A stretch of DNA of 64,000 bases. It comes from Vicia villosa. Lineage: Eukaryota > Streptophyta > Magnoliopsida > Fabales > Fabaceae. Below are positions 31,645 through 42,800 of this stretch, piece after piece (position 1 is the first letter of the stretch; the number at the start of each line of letters is the position of its first letter). Below the pieces are notes generated by a model. That model was not told the origin of the DNA. It saw nothing but the letters and a program-made list of their open reading frames with translations, and did not search any database. The translations under genes and the position numbers were made by a program. The stretch is from the NCBI RefSeq assembly GCF_029867415.1, contig NW_026705454.1, positions 496,001 through 560,000 of the forward strand, written 5' to 3'.

Positions 31645-32685
31645 TTAATCCCCTACTTTCTTCGAGGCTTTCTTAGTTAGGCGTTTTTGTGTTGACAGCA
31701 TCACTGCACCCAAAGATTCAGCTACTGTTTCCACATCCAGGTTATTTTTTGAACCATACCCTCCACCCCTATCTCCATCACATTGCTGTTTTGGAGATGA
31801 TTGAATTTGTTGAACCTCTAAGTCCTCCCCTTTATCTTTATCCTTTACTTCACAACGGCTTTGGCTAGATGATGCATTGAAAAGTTCCCTGCTACACAAA
31901 CTAGAACTTGAGTCACGATTTTTGAACTCATCAGTGAGTTTTGGCAGCGGGGAAGCCCTTAGCCACTGACCAAAAGCTAAGTCCTGCTCTTCTATGTCTT
32001 CAAAGCCCTCTTCATTGAGCTCCTCAACAGCCTCACAATCTTTAATCTGGTGGCCCATTCCCCCACATATGAAGCAGAAAGTGGGAAGCCTTTCATATTT
32101 GAAATGTACCCTAATCTTTTTTTCTTTAAAGGAGACTATAGTACCACGCTTCAAAGGCTCCTTCAGATCCATCATGACTTTGACGCGCAGGAACCTATCA
32201 TTTCTGTGAGCTTCTCTAAAGTCCATCTCTTCAAAGGTGCCTATAATATTACCCAATTTTCTAGCCATAGTATCAGATCTAACTATGAGTGGAAGATCAT
32301 AAATTCTTACCCAGAAGGAGCTAAAGTGCAGGTCAAGATCGAAAGGTTGTTCCTCGCGTGAAATGCATTTTATCATGGGGAGGGCTCTATCAAAACTCCA
32401 AGGTCCAGTTTTTAGAACGTATTCCATGTCTCTTTTCGAGTTGAATTTGAAGAGAAATAGATTTTTGCTTAGATCTTGGGCTTCCACCGTGTGTTTTAGC
32501 TTCCATGCGTTTAGCATTGTGCTCTTAAAGGCTCTACTGTTGAAGTTACTTTCCGTCCACAGTTTTCCAGTTTTCCAGCTAGAGTTCTCTGAAGTGATTC
32601 GTCTTCAAAAATTTCTCCCTCATCCGCTACCACTCCTTCTTCTTCTTCTTCTTTTGAGAGAGTAAACTCCTTCCATTTTTCCATA
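31645..32685 (-). pseudogene. LINE ORF1: DUF4283-like and CCHC zinc-finger protein, one frameshift
   Basis: Start at MEKWKEFTLSKEEEEE (32685). An 8-bp tandem duplication at 32561-32576 (AGTTTTCC twice) shifts the frame. Past it, the open frame runs 290 residues to KKASKKVGD. It contains a DUF4283-like region (LFKFNSKRDMEYVLKTGPW ... FWVRIYDLP) and a zinc knuckle FCFICGGMGHQIKDCE. ORF1 proteins of plant L1 elements bind element RNA. Apart from the duplication the protein looks complete. Confidence 0.85.
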
Positions 32686-33844
32686 TTGCAGAGAAAACAA
32701 ACCACCACGAGATAGCAGACCACTCAAAGAGGGGAGGAGAAAACCTAATCTAAGATAGGTGGAGAAGCCAGAGAAACTAGAAAGATAGCCGCTACAACCA
32801 ATGGAGGATGAGGGCAGGGGAACACTCTTAGAGAGAGAAAGGTTGCCTTCTCTCTAGAAATCACGTGAGTTGATTACCTCTATTCGCGATGAGTTTTATT
32901 CTGGGAGGTGAACATTTGAGTTTTATTCTTAAGTTTGATTCTGCTACAAACTTAAGAATTCCTCTCAGAGACCCATATGACTTAAGCTTGTGGGGTGGTG
33001 TGGTACTGCAAAAAAAAATAACTAGACGCATACCAAGAAAATGTAGTAGTCTTAAACCTGTTGAGAATCAGAATTAAAATTAAGTATGATGGAGAAGTCC
33101 CACATTGATTAGAAAAGGGATTAGAAAATGGAATATTGAGCATTTTATAAGTGAGTAAACTCACACATCTATTATCTTAAATTTTAAGGTTTTAGGTGAA
33201 TATGTAGTGTCTTTCACATATGTGTGTCATTCAAAAAGAATGTTCCAAAGTAAAAATACTCCTTGTTTAATCCCCTTATTGTCGCGCCAAAAAAACCAAA
33301 TGGTGAAAACTTTGATTGAAGCAAAACTTCGGATGCAACTCAAACACACAATTCACTCGTTTTTTAACAACGCTCCAATTTTATGACAAAATTTATTTCC
33401 GAAATATATTTTCAGAGTGTCTCCGTTTTTGAACAGTGTTTTTTTGTATGTTTTGCTCCTACTTTCCATAACAACTCTTAAGATTTTACTGAAATATATT
33501 TCTGGATGATTTTCAGAAATATACTTCTGGACCGTTTTTTCTCATTCACGAATGAATTTAAAGTGAGTCTCAAAATGTGTTTTGTTGTAAAATAGTGCGT
33601 CTAAAAATGAAATTTTGTATCCGAATGACATTTTTGAATTTTATCAAGTGTTTTTTCATCCTATAGGGTGCATTAAGAAATTCCCATAAAAAAAGTTCAA
33701 GTGAATAAAGTGTGGCAATTTTATTTGTGCCGCAGTACTTGGGTTGTACGTTTTGGCCCATAAAAACTTGATTATTTATTTTTAGATAATTTTTTTATAT
33801 GCCTCCCCATCATGTTAGGAACCCGCAGCGAAATTCCATAAATG
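32686..33844. other. Spacer with no recognisable gene
   Basis: Includes the LINE 5' end (somewhere in about 32.7-32.9 kb). It also has GAGAAGTCCCACATTGATTAG (33091-33111), like the opening of old plant LTR or TRIM remnants, and AT-rich sequence. Near 33430-33560 there are CAGAAATATACTTCTG-like semi-palindromes related in style to the cluster that follows. Confidence 0.4.
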
Positions 33845-33990
33845 CTCCTTCGAAAGTGCATCTCCGAAGTCATCAAAAAGGGTGATTTCGGATATGCATC
33901 TCTGAAATTATTATTTTTATTTTAAAAAAAGATGTTTTCGGAGATGCATCTCCGGAATCACCCTTTCGGAGATGCATCTCCGAAAACACC
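33845..33990. repeat. Cluster of palindromic GGAGATGCATCTCC motifs, left side
   Basis: A perfect 20-bp palindrome TTCGGAGATGCATCTCCGAA at 33965-33984, with three imperfect relatives at about 33849, 33880 and 33937. Related half-sites recur at 34350-34410, and a second cluster lies at 36715-36830. They bracket the plant-mobile-domain pseudogene. Confidence 0.85.
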
Positions 33991-34482
33991 TGCGTTTTTC
34001 TGTTAATTCAAAACAGCCTCCCCCTCTTTTTATTCTACCCAAAACACAAATTTTTCAACACAACATCCATTTCTTCCAACTACTACACAAACAAAACTTG
34101 CTCTACAACTCATTCCAATTATTGAGAAGCATTCAAAGTCTAATTCAACATCAACTTCAATCATCAACAAATTGTAAGTTCTTTTATTTTGATTTCTAAG
34201 TTGTTTATATTGTTAGGGCACTTATAAATTAGCAAAATGTTATTAGGTTTAGTTATTGTATGTCAATGAGTGTGTTTAGATAGGAAAAAATGGATTTTGA
34301 AGCATTTAGGGCAAGAACTGGGATTCTGCAGAAATGGAGGATCGCAAGCGTTTTCAGAAGTGCATTTTCGAAAACACCTCCGACCAGTTTCAAAAATGCA
34401 CTTCCGAAATGTAGTCTGAACTGTTTTTCTTTTATTTTATAAATTGTTTCAACGTCTTACCGGTTTCAATTTTTTCAGGAAA

Positions 34483-36513
34483 ATGTCAGGAAACCAGACA
34501 CAACTTAGACATTGTAGGGAGACCCATACGGCATCGGCTCGACACGAGCGGGATGCACAACTAGCAGCGACATGGGGACAGGTTCAAGTACGAGTACCCG
34601 TCCAAATGGATGAGGCGCCTGCAGATTCCTCATCTGGATCGAGGAGTCCGTTGGCTCGGGCGTCTTCTTCCCGTGAGGATGAGGTACGTGAGGATGATGT
34701 ACGTAAGGATGAGGAGGAGGTGGGAGTTGAGGAGGATGAGATATCCGATGTTCACCCTGAGCACGACGAGGATGATGCAGAGGAGGAGGGCTACCCGGGA
34801 GGGCCTGCAGACACATCTGTGTTGATTTACTACCATGACCATGTCGCTCGACGTGTTTGGGAGCGAGAGGTAGTTTTTTAATTACACTACAATTTAAATA
34901 TTTTTTATTTAGGCTTTTATTCCACTTTCTCCCAACGGTCTAACTAACAATGTTTTCTTGTTTTTGTTTTTATTGTGACAGGAACAAGCGACCATAAAAT
35001 CTGTGAACCATGCGCGGAAAATATTTGATTTGCTTCAACCACGGGCTCAATGCTTTAATGGCATTGTAGCTGGGAGCAGGCTTGGCGGGTTATGCATGAC
35101 CATATATAGTACAATCAGCCACGACATGTAGTGGGCTTTTGTCGAACGGTGGTACAAGGAGACGTCTTTCCACTTTCCTCTTGGGGAGTTGACGATCACC
35201 CTACACGACATGGCCTGTCTACTCCACCTGCCAACCAGAGGGGGGTTGCTTGACCATTCTAGGATACAGAGGGTTGAGGCCATAGAGTGGATGGTGGACT
35301 ATCTGGGTATGGACCCAAACATGGTGTATTATGAGTGCAGAGCGACGAGTGGGGCGCATATCCGATTCTCCATATTAAAAGAGCTTTATGAGAACTACTT
35401 GGTGGCGGCAGCAGAGTCAGAGTCGTATGGTGATGGGCTTTTTTTTTAGTATCACCATGGTTGCGCTCTGCGGTGTTGGTCCATGTTCTTGGTAGGCACT
35501 GCACTCTTTATGGACAAAAGTGCAACCTACGTCAACATGACTTATCTCCGGTACATTATTGATTTAACTACAGTTCATGAGGTGGAACTTGGGGGCCGCC
35601 ATTCTGGTATACCTATACCAGAAGCTGAATGAAGCTTCCAACTAGAGGACCAGACAGTTGACTAGATCTTTCACACTCCTTACGATACATTTATTTTTAA
35701 TTACTTCACATTTAATTATGGTTCATACTTTTTAACATATTATCGTATTTGTGTTTCAGGGCTGGATCATCTCATACTTCCACCGCATTCACGGCTTCGA
35801 CATTGATCATGCGTACGATGATGCCATGCCCCAGGCCGCACGATACGTCCTCCAGAGGGGGAATAACAAGGTGGGCCTGTACCGCGTGTACCTCGACTGC
35901 ACTGTTCACGATGACATCCATTGGACGCCCTTCACTGATTACGATAATGTTATCCCATTCGACCGTATCGCATTATATTCTGGATGATTGGGATGTGGGA
36001 CCAACATCATGATCAGTTATCTGTCCGAGCGGTGCATGAGACATTTTGGACGTGTGCAGATGATACCGAGGTGTCCGTTTGAGGCTGCTCCTGACACCGT
36101 TACCCGAGTGGGCCTCACTGCTATATTTGAAGATTGAGCGCATCATTTGGTGCATGAGGAGTTTCGGCGTTTGGTGACCACCTAGAGTTGGCACTGTGTA
36201 GATGGGTACGTGATATGGTTTTATCGGGTATCACATCCTTTGATGACACCCGATGCTCTTGGAGATCTACCTAGGCCAGCACATGAAAAGATCTTGGAGA
36301 ACCAGCAGACTGAAGATGACCATGCCACTGATCTCCTGCCGATATGTCAGCAGATACAGATGTTTGGGCAGGATGCATTGGACAGAGGTATCATTGAGTA
36401 GGGCGGTCCAGAGGCAGTTGCCATTGTGGAGAGGATGGTCAGTGACGCGGCCGGTGCGGCAGCGTATAGGAGGCAGAGGAGGTCGCAGGGTGTTCGCATT
36501 AGGCATACTCACT
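34483..36513 (+). pseudogene. Plant mobile domain (PMD/MAIN-like) gene, broken
   Basis: Exon 1 (34483-34869) starts MSGNQTQLRHCRE and ends in an acidic region. An intron with GT...AG ends lies at 34870-34981. Exon 2 then reads in frame EQATIKSVNHARKIFDLL until a TAG at 35129-35131. Beyond it come WAFVERWYKE and LTITLHDMACLLHLPTRGG, hallmarks of the plant mobile domain. A T-run at about 35437 shifts the frame into a stop, then ALFMDKSATYVNMTYLRY. After a second intron ending at about 35760: WIISYFHRIHGF, then DIHWTPFTDY and RIALYSG. More stops follow (36137, 36183). PMD proteins occur both as host nuclear factors and as parts of transposons; the palindrome clusters on both sides favour a transposon copy. 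Confidence 0.78.
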
Positions 36514-36714
36514 AGCAGTTGCCTATTTATGTTTTATTCATGACTTTTTTTGTATTCGTGTTGTAATATTTTGACACTGAGCACTTACTCGTACAACTAT
36601 TTTCGTATTTATAATATTGGTATTTTATTCTAATTTACGTGCTATATTTTGTCGATTAATGTAAAATATGGGATTAATCATTGTTTTGAAAAGAAAAAGA
36701 AAAATTCAGAGCAT

Positions 36715-36830
36715 ATTTCGGAGATGCATCTCCAAAAGTGGTCAAAGGGTGTTTTCGGAGTTGCATCTTCGAAATATATTCTAAAATAAAAATGGGTGAT
36801 TTTAAAGATGCATCTCCGAAATAAAAAAAA
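36715..36830. repeat. Cluster of GGAGATGCATCTCC-like motifs, right side
   Basis: Three related sites: TTTCGGAGATGCATCTCC (about 36717), TTTCGGAGTTGCATCTTCGAA (about 36756) and AGATGCATCTCCGAA (about 36806). They mirror the cluster left of the PMD pseudogene. Confidence 0.75.
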
Positions 36831-37642
36831 TATTTTGGAATTTTGAGCAGGGGTTCTCACCACATGGGGTCTATAAAGAAATTTTCTATTTTTATTCTTG
36901 TTTATATTGTTGAAGTAAACCAATGGTGTAGATCACATTCTTCCTATCTCATTAGCGCTCAAAGAAAGTGTTTGGTAACTTTGATTTTGATTGAGTAGCT
37001 AAGAGAGGTGGTGAGAAACTTGAATTTTAAAAATGACAAGGGATTAGAGTTTCTTTGGTCGGTCTTCGTTTAAATTTGAACTATATAGACATGCATCACA
37101 AGTTAGAAGAAAATATTATTATAAATAAACATTTGAATTATACATATAATAAGATTGGAAAAAAGGTTTAAGAAAAATGCACCTTGTTATTGAGAATTAA
37201 TGTTAGTCAATGTAATATGTATAGAAAGCAAATTAATAAAATTTCTCCTTTTTTTTTTCTAAATGTAATATATAAAAAAACAAATGATTGGTAAGTACAA
37301 CATTACTTTTTGGACGTGATGACAATGTAAAAAAAAAAATCTAATCTAGAAAAAATCCAATCCGTGTAAATAAAAAATAAAAAACTGAAAAAATAAATGT
37401 AATTATTAAAAACTAATAGAAATGTAAGATTCATTAATTAAGAAGGATTCATCTTTTATTTAACCAAATATTGGAGAACTATAATAGAAAGATTCATTTA
37501 TTAAATAGAAAATAATAAAATTAAGAAAGCCTAATTTCGAAACCCAGTCGGTGTAAATAAAAAATTAAAAACTAACAACAAAAAATCTTAGCCCATTAAT
37601 ATGTAAGATTTAATAAAATTGAGAAAATAAAATCTAATCTAA
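36831..37642. other. AT-rich spacer, no gene seen
   Basis: Rich in A-runs and TTTATTAA-type sequence. I see no conserved motif, ORF or repeat structure beyond the general AT bias. Confidence 0.6.
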
Positions 37643-38080
37643 TCTAGCATAGAAACCAATGTTTCAACAACAAACAGCACGTGCACTAGTGTTGGGACAA
37701 GTTCTGATTGTTCAACCAATGTTGGTGATTCATGGATGATCAAGAAGGTGCTGACAAAGAGTGATCTTGACGACAATTGCAGACTTTTGTTGAATAAAGA
37801 TTTGGCTAAGAAATGGGTGGTTCCTATGGTGGATAAAGCTAAAGCTGAAAACGAAGGAGACGAAGTCGAAGTGTTTGATGTCGACACTGGCTTTCCTGTT
37901 TCTCTTACTTTCAAGATACGACCTTCAAATGACAGTCATGTCTTCAACAATACATGGATTACAGATTTTGTAGACAGGAGAAGCTTAAAGAAAGGAGATG
38001 AAATTGGTCTCAAATGGAATGAAGAGAAGAAAAGATTTGATTTTTCTGTTCTTCATCGATCTGATGATAATAAGTATTAG
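37643..38080 (+). CDS. Small B3 DNA-binding domain protein (possibly intact host gene)
   Basis: The frame is open from 37643; the first ATG is at 37736, giving 114 residues. The sequence WMIKKVLTKSDLDDNCRLLL, a middle part with EVFDVDTGFPVSLTFKIR, NNTWITDFVDRRSLKKGDEIGLKW and FSVL match the small plant B3 family of At1g05920/At2g type. These are nuclear DNA-binding proteins with one B3 fold. The conserved TSDCSTNVGDSW lead-in lies upstream of the first ATG in the same frame, so the true start may be in a lost or unseen upstream exon. No stop or frameshift interrupts the domain, and LTR material lies only further downstream. It could be a real gene, a splice-dependent C-terminal exon, or a fragment carried by a transposon. 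Confidence 0.7.
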   Translation, partial: SSIETNVSTTNSTCTSVGTSSDCSTNVGDSWMIKKVLTKSDLDDNCRLLLNKDLAKKWVVPMVDKAKAENEGDEVEVFDVDTGFPVSLTFKIRPSNDSHVFNNTWITDFVDRRSLKKGDEIGLKWNEEKKRFDFSVLHRSDDNKY

Positions 38081-38832
38081 TTTATGATTCTTGAAATTTA
38101 AGAGATTGTGATTATTTGTAAACATTGAGGATTTGTGTTTTGATGTTATAAATTAGAATGAGAATGTTTACGGTTCATTTAATGATAAATTAGCATGTTT
38201 CCCTTTTCTTTGCTTTGCAATTTCTGTCTTGTTTTTATGTCATAGAGGCACTGACCTGGTGAGAAGTGTTATACTTCTGCCGCGGTATGGCCTTTGAACA
38301 ATGATTAGCCTGACTAAAGTCATTTATTCAAGGCCTCCGACTCCGTCAGATTAGGGGTAGTAAGCCGTGCTCATGCCAAGAGTAGTACCATCCATTTTAA
38401 CAGTTGGATTCCAGAAGGTACTCAGGAAATCATTATCGCGATCTGAAACAAAGGATAACTGAATATTTTGTTCATAAAGACCTCTGCTACATTTCTGCTG
38501 TCATAGTCTGACTTTACTGGGATAAATGAACTTTGCTTTGTAAATTGTGATCTTGTCGCGGTCCTTTGATATTGCAAAGAATCCATTCAAATGCAAATGA
38601 TGTGATGTGCCCATGATTATTTGTAGTAGCTAGACATCAAAAACTCTAATGTTGCAGTCTGTATTGTGGTTGCAGGTTTTTATTTAAAACATTTTGGAGG
38701 GTAGCATTATGTTTGAATGGATTTTAGTGATCTTTTGAGTATTCTTTTGAATTTATGATTGTTTTTGTTTTGGACTTTGGTGGTTTAGTTGATACTTTGA
38801 TTGATCGGCGTGGATGGATTCTTGTATGACAG
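38081..38832. other. Spacer between the B3 gene and the eIF5A fragment
   Basis: No gene recognised. The last part (about 38640-38832) is T-rich and ends TTGTATGACAG directly before the eIF5A homology, so it may be old intron sequence of that gene. Confidence 0.45.
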
Positions 38833-38932
38833 GTTGTTGAGGTTTCAACCTCAAAGACTGGTAAGCATGGTCATGCTAAGTGCCACTTTGTTGGAATTGA
38901 TATTTTCACTGCCAAAAAGTTTGAAGATTGTT
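38833..38932 (+). pseudogene. eIF5A gene fragment (hypusine-site exon)
   Basis: Reads [20 protein letters not shown] followed by [13 protein letters not shown] and a stop. This matches the central part of eukaryotic eIF5A, a cytoplasmic translation elongation factor. The TGKHGHAK loop holds the lysine that becomes hypusine and is unchanged. An acceptor-like GACAG precedes it, so this is a genomic, not a processed, copy. The rest of the gene is missing; the LTR of the gypsy element starts 62 bases downstream. Confidence 0.88.
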
Positions 38933-38994
38933 AGCTGGAGATTTCGAAAAGCATAAATTTGGTATGTTTCGGAGAGAAGCAGGAGATATGGCTT

Positions 38995-39790
38995 TGTAAG
39001 GTCATTATGAATTATTTTTATAAAGAATATTTTATCATATCGAAGTGGAGTTCAAATTAATGCCTTCAAAGTCGACGAAATAAAAGACTTAAAATATTTC
39101 AGGGTATTTGGAAAACATACTTCGACGGTCACGTTGATTACGCTTTAGAGCTTTTAGCGGGAAGGTTTGAATTTCAAACTAATTCATTTTGGCCAGAAGG
39201 ACGCGTGGAAGTCTCAAAGAATTGAAGCACATGCAAGCATCGAACGTGGCGTATTTCTGTAGAAAGACCGTTAGGGTTGAATTAGTATAAATAGGGGTCT
39301 TAATGTTAGGATTTAAGGGTGTTCACTTTGTACGAAAATCACTCAAATACACTCCAAGTACCAGCTAGAGAAAAGAGTTTTGCTGAGAATGTATGTATAA
39401 GAAACATCATCATTATTTTTCAAAGTTATTTTACTTTATCAGTACAAGTTCTGTATATACCTTTCGATTTCCTTTACTTTTCCAGTCGAAGTCTTTAAAC
39501 TTCGGAGTTATTTTATATGTCTTTCATTTTCCTTTAAACTTTCAACTTAAACATTTATTTTTATCATTTAGAGCTTTACAATCGAAATTACTTTTATTCT
39601 CAAATAGTCATAACATTTAGAGAAAAATTTAAATACCTTTGTCAAGAAAAGTAGAGTCAAAACATGAATTCAACCATAAGTGTAATAAACTTTAGACACA
39701 TGTCCTAGGATCAATCTCGTCGATCCTGTAAGTTACCAAACATTCAATTTGGAAGACTAGCGAATGTTTTACCAGAAATCACTGTAAACA
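38995..39790 (+). repeat. 5' LTR of the Tat-type element
   Basis: Starts TGTAAGGTCATTATG and ends GTAAACA, followed by a primer-site-like AATTGGCACGCCAAGTGGGA. ATAAATAGGGGTCT at about 39286 is a likely TATA box. The boundaries are inferred, because no second LTR is in the window. Confidence 0.6.
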
Positions 39791-39870
39791 AATTGGCACG
39801 CCAAGTGGGACGGTGTCAAAGTTTAAACTTTCCTATTTCTATGTGAGTATCGGTTTCTTGTTGGTTGTTG

Positions 39871-42800
39871 TATGAACCTTAAAAGTGGTAAAATAGCCAG
39901 TAGTAACCAACCAATACCTAAAAGAAAGTACACAAGGAAGATGGTTAATACATCTAGCCAGGGTGGGGAACAAAACCCTCCCTAGGGAGCAGGCATAGTC
40001 GTTGCAAGTTTGACTGATACGTCTACTGCAATCCCCAGTTCACAGGCTATTCCCACATCCACATGTTCCATGGCCTTAAATAATTCGACAAACCTGCCTC
40101 CTTCTTCGAGTGCAGCGAGTATCCCGTCGAATACTCAATCTAAACAGATCTTGACATATGTAGGAATCCAAGCCCAACCTGTGACTCCTAGACCCCCAGG
40201 GTATGAAACATTCAGACCTTGGAGAGAACAACCTCAATATGGAATGCCAAGCACTTTCATGGCAGGTTTGAATAACAACACATCTACATATACATAGCCT
40301 GCAGTTACAACTTTTTCGCTTATCCAAACATATGGTTATGGTATGAATAATGTAGGTCGAAATACCCAGAATCAAAGTTTTTTTACCTACATTGACCACA
40401 AACAATCAGGCAGCATTTAGACAACAAATGGACGCCAGTAACCATGACATGGTAGGAGTCCTGGCCCGAGAAATGAGTACTATCTTCTCCCCCTTAATCC
40501 AAAATGTCAATAGAACTAGTCAAGAAAATACACAAACCTACCAACAAATGTCAGTGCAGATGGCGCGAATAGTAGATTTCTTTGGTGCCCCTGAAGCGCC
40601 TGTTTGATGTAGGAAAAATTAGGCAATTATCCAGGAAGAAGAACCAACCATTAACCAGGGCCAATTACCCAGGCAGGATGTTGTCGAAAGAAACATGGGG
40701 TAAGGGTGGAACAACAAGCGGTTCGACAGGAGGTTTAGGAAGAACAACCTAGGAGAGTAATGATGGTTAATAGAAATCAAGATGCGGACGAAGTAGTCCA
40801 TAGGATTAGGAAAGATAATGTGATGGTAGAGAATAACCAGACCACCATGATTGAAAGAATCATGGCACAAAATGGCCTGAATACAGGACTTCGAAGGTCG
40901 AATTATACATCACCTTTGGCAGATTATATTTTGCAAACAGAGTTGCCAAGGGGTTGTAAGGTCCCCAAGTTCACAAAATTCTCAGGAGACACTAGCGAAT
41001 CCACTATCGAACATGTAGCCAGATACTTGACTGAAGTAGGGGATTTAGCAAATAGTGAAAACCTAAGGATAAAATACTTTTCTAGTTAATTAACAAAAAA
41101 TGTCTTTACATGGTTTACTACATTGCCACCAAATTCTATAGATGTGTGGCCTCAATGGGAGAGGTTGTTCCATGAACAATTCTATATGGGATAAACCAAG
41201 ATAAGTCTTAAAGAATTAGCCAACATTAAAAGAAAATTTACCGAACCAATAAATGACTACCTGAATAGGTTCTGCCTATTAAAATCTAGATGCTTTACAG
41301 TGGTGCCTGAGCATGAACTGGTCGAAATGGCCGCTGGAGAGCTAGACTATTCTATTTGAAAGAAACTAGTTACTCGATATCTGAGAGATATGGCCCAACT
41401 AGCAAATCAGGTTCGACAGGTCTAATGATTGAAAGCTGAAAAGGCCAGAGCAAGTAAGAATTATAAGAAAGAGAGGGTGGCTTACGTCAAAGCCGAAGAA
41501 GAAGAACCAGAAATCTTCAATGATCCATATGGTTTTGAAGAGTGTGAAGTAGATTTGGCTGAACTAAAAGAAGCATCACCATACTCTTGCAAAGTCCTTA
41601 CCCCTTAAAATGGGAAGAACCCCGTCGAAATCGAAAAAGAGTGATAAGTTCCCTAAAAAAACTTACACATTTGATGTAACCAAATGTGGTGAGATTTTTG
41701 ATTTGTTGGTAAAAGATGACCAAATGATAGTGCTTCCTAATATCAAAATTCTTTCGTTAGAACAACGAAAGAAGAGGGGTTTTTGTAAATATCATAATTT
41801 TCTAGGCCACAAAACCTCATAATATTTTCTTTTCAAGGATGTTATTCAAAATGCTATCAAGGAGAGAATGCTGAAGTTTGGAGAAAAAGCCAAGAGTCAT
41901 ATGAAGATTGATATTGATCCCCTAAATGTTGCGGAGACCAACTATGCTGAACCTGTTGATGTCAATATGGTGGACATTGCTGGGTTCGACATGGAGCAAA
42001 AAGACGAACCCAAAGAAGTAGAAGGATTCTTCATGGTTGGAAAGCGGGATGCGGAAAGCCTTACTAACGTGGTTTCCTATGACACTTCTATCTAAGGTGT
42101 ATCTGCATGAACTGATGAATTAGGGGCTACTGAAGGCCTATGTGCTGAAATGATTAAGGCTACTGAAGGCCTTATAGTTAAATTCGAAAAAGTAAGGATT
42201 GCTGAAGGTCTTGGTTTAGGAGTCAACATGGTAGACTTGAACCAGCCTTGTTCAGAAATGGAGGAGGTCGAACGATGTCTCAAATTGGAAAAAGAACAAA
42301 CCATATTTGGCTACCTAAAGGCTGACGAAAGTTACGTGACTACTTGTTCAGATGCCACATGAGGAATGTCGGGATGCTGCCTTGTCCTAGGTGCAGTATC
42401 TTGTTGAATATAAGGGTTGCCAAGGCATATGAGAGAGCTTAACATGCTAGAGCCAAGGGCAATTGGAGGCAGGAAAACCAGGTGATGAAGGTTTACCCAA
42501 ACCCAGGAGAAAGTTTGTTGAGTTTCCTGGTGCGCTGTCACAAGGCAGAGTCAGAATGCTTAATGTACCCCAAATGTAGCACTGTCTATGATAGGGAGAT
42601 GTCTGAAATGTTCGAGAGGATCCCATTCGCCCATGGATGGAGTCAGCAAAGTGGTAACCCAACCACTTTTACCTTCGACAAGAGGGGAGTCCAAAGAAGA
42701 CAAGATAGTCCCCATCCCTAAGTAAACAAAAGGGTTACTTTCAAACTCCCTGCTGATGTCCCTACTGACAGATGGATTCAAGCATGTGCAGACAAAGGAA

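Larger units (their letters stand above)
15311..32760 (-). mobile_element. L1-type LINE, split into five segments by nested insertions
   Basis: Segments on the minus strand: ORF1 and start of ORF2 (about 32760-30638), then 23114-22688, 19958-19418 and 15538-15311. Between them sit three LTR insertions, each flanked by a perfect 5-bp TSD (ATTTG, CTTAA, AACGC). At the CTTAA and AACGC sites the reading frame continues once insert and one TSD copy are ignored. The RT ends at a break at 15310 where gypsy sequence begins; the 3' end and poly(A) tail are not seen. This is the oldest recognisable layer of the left half. Confidence 0.85.

Noticed and set aside
34505..34842. Minus-strand ORFs opposite the PMD exon 1
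   Set aside because: They are mirror frames of the acidic/Arg-rich exon; the plus strand has the conserved domain and splice sites.
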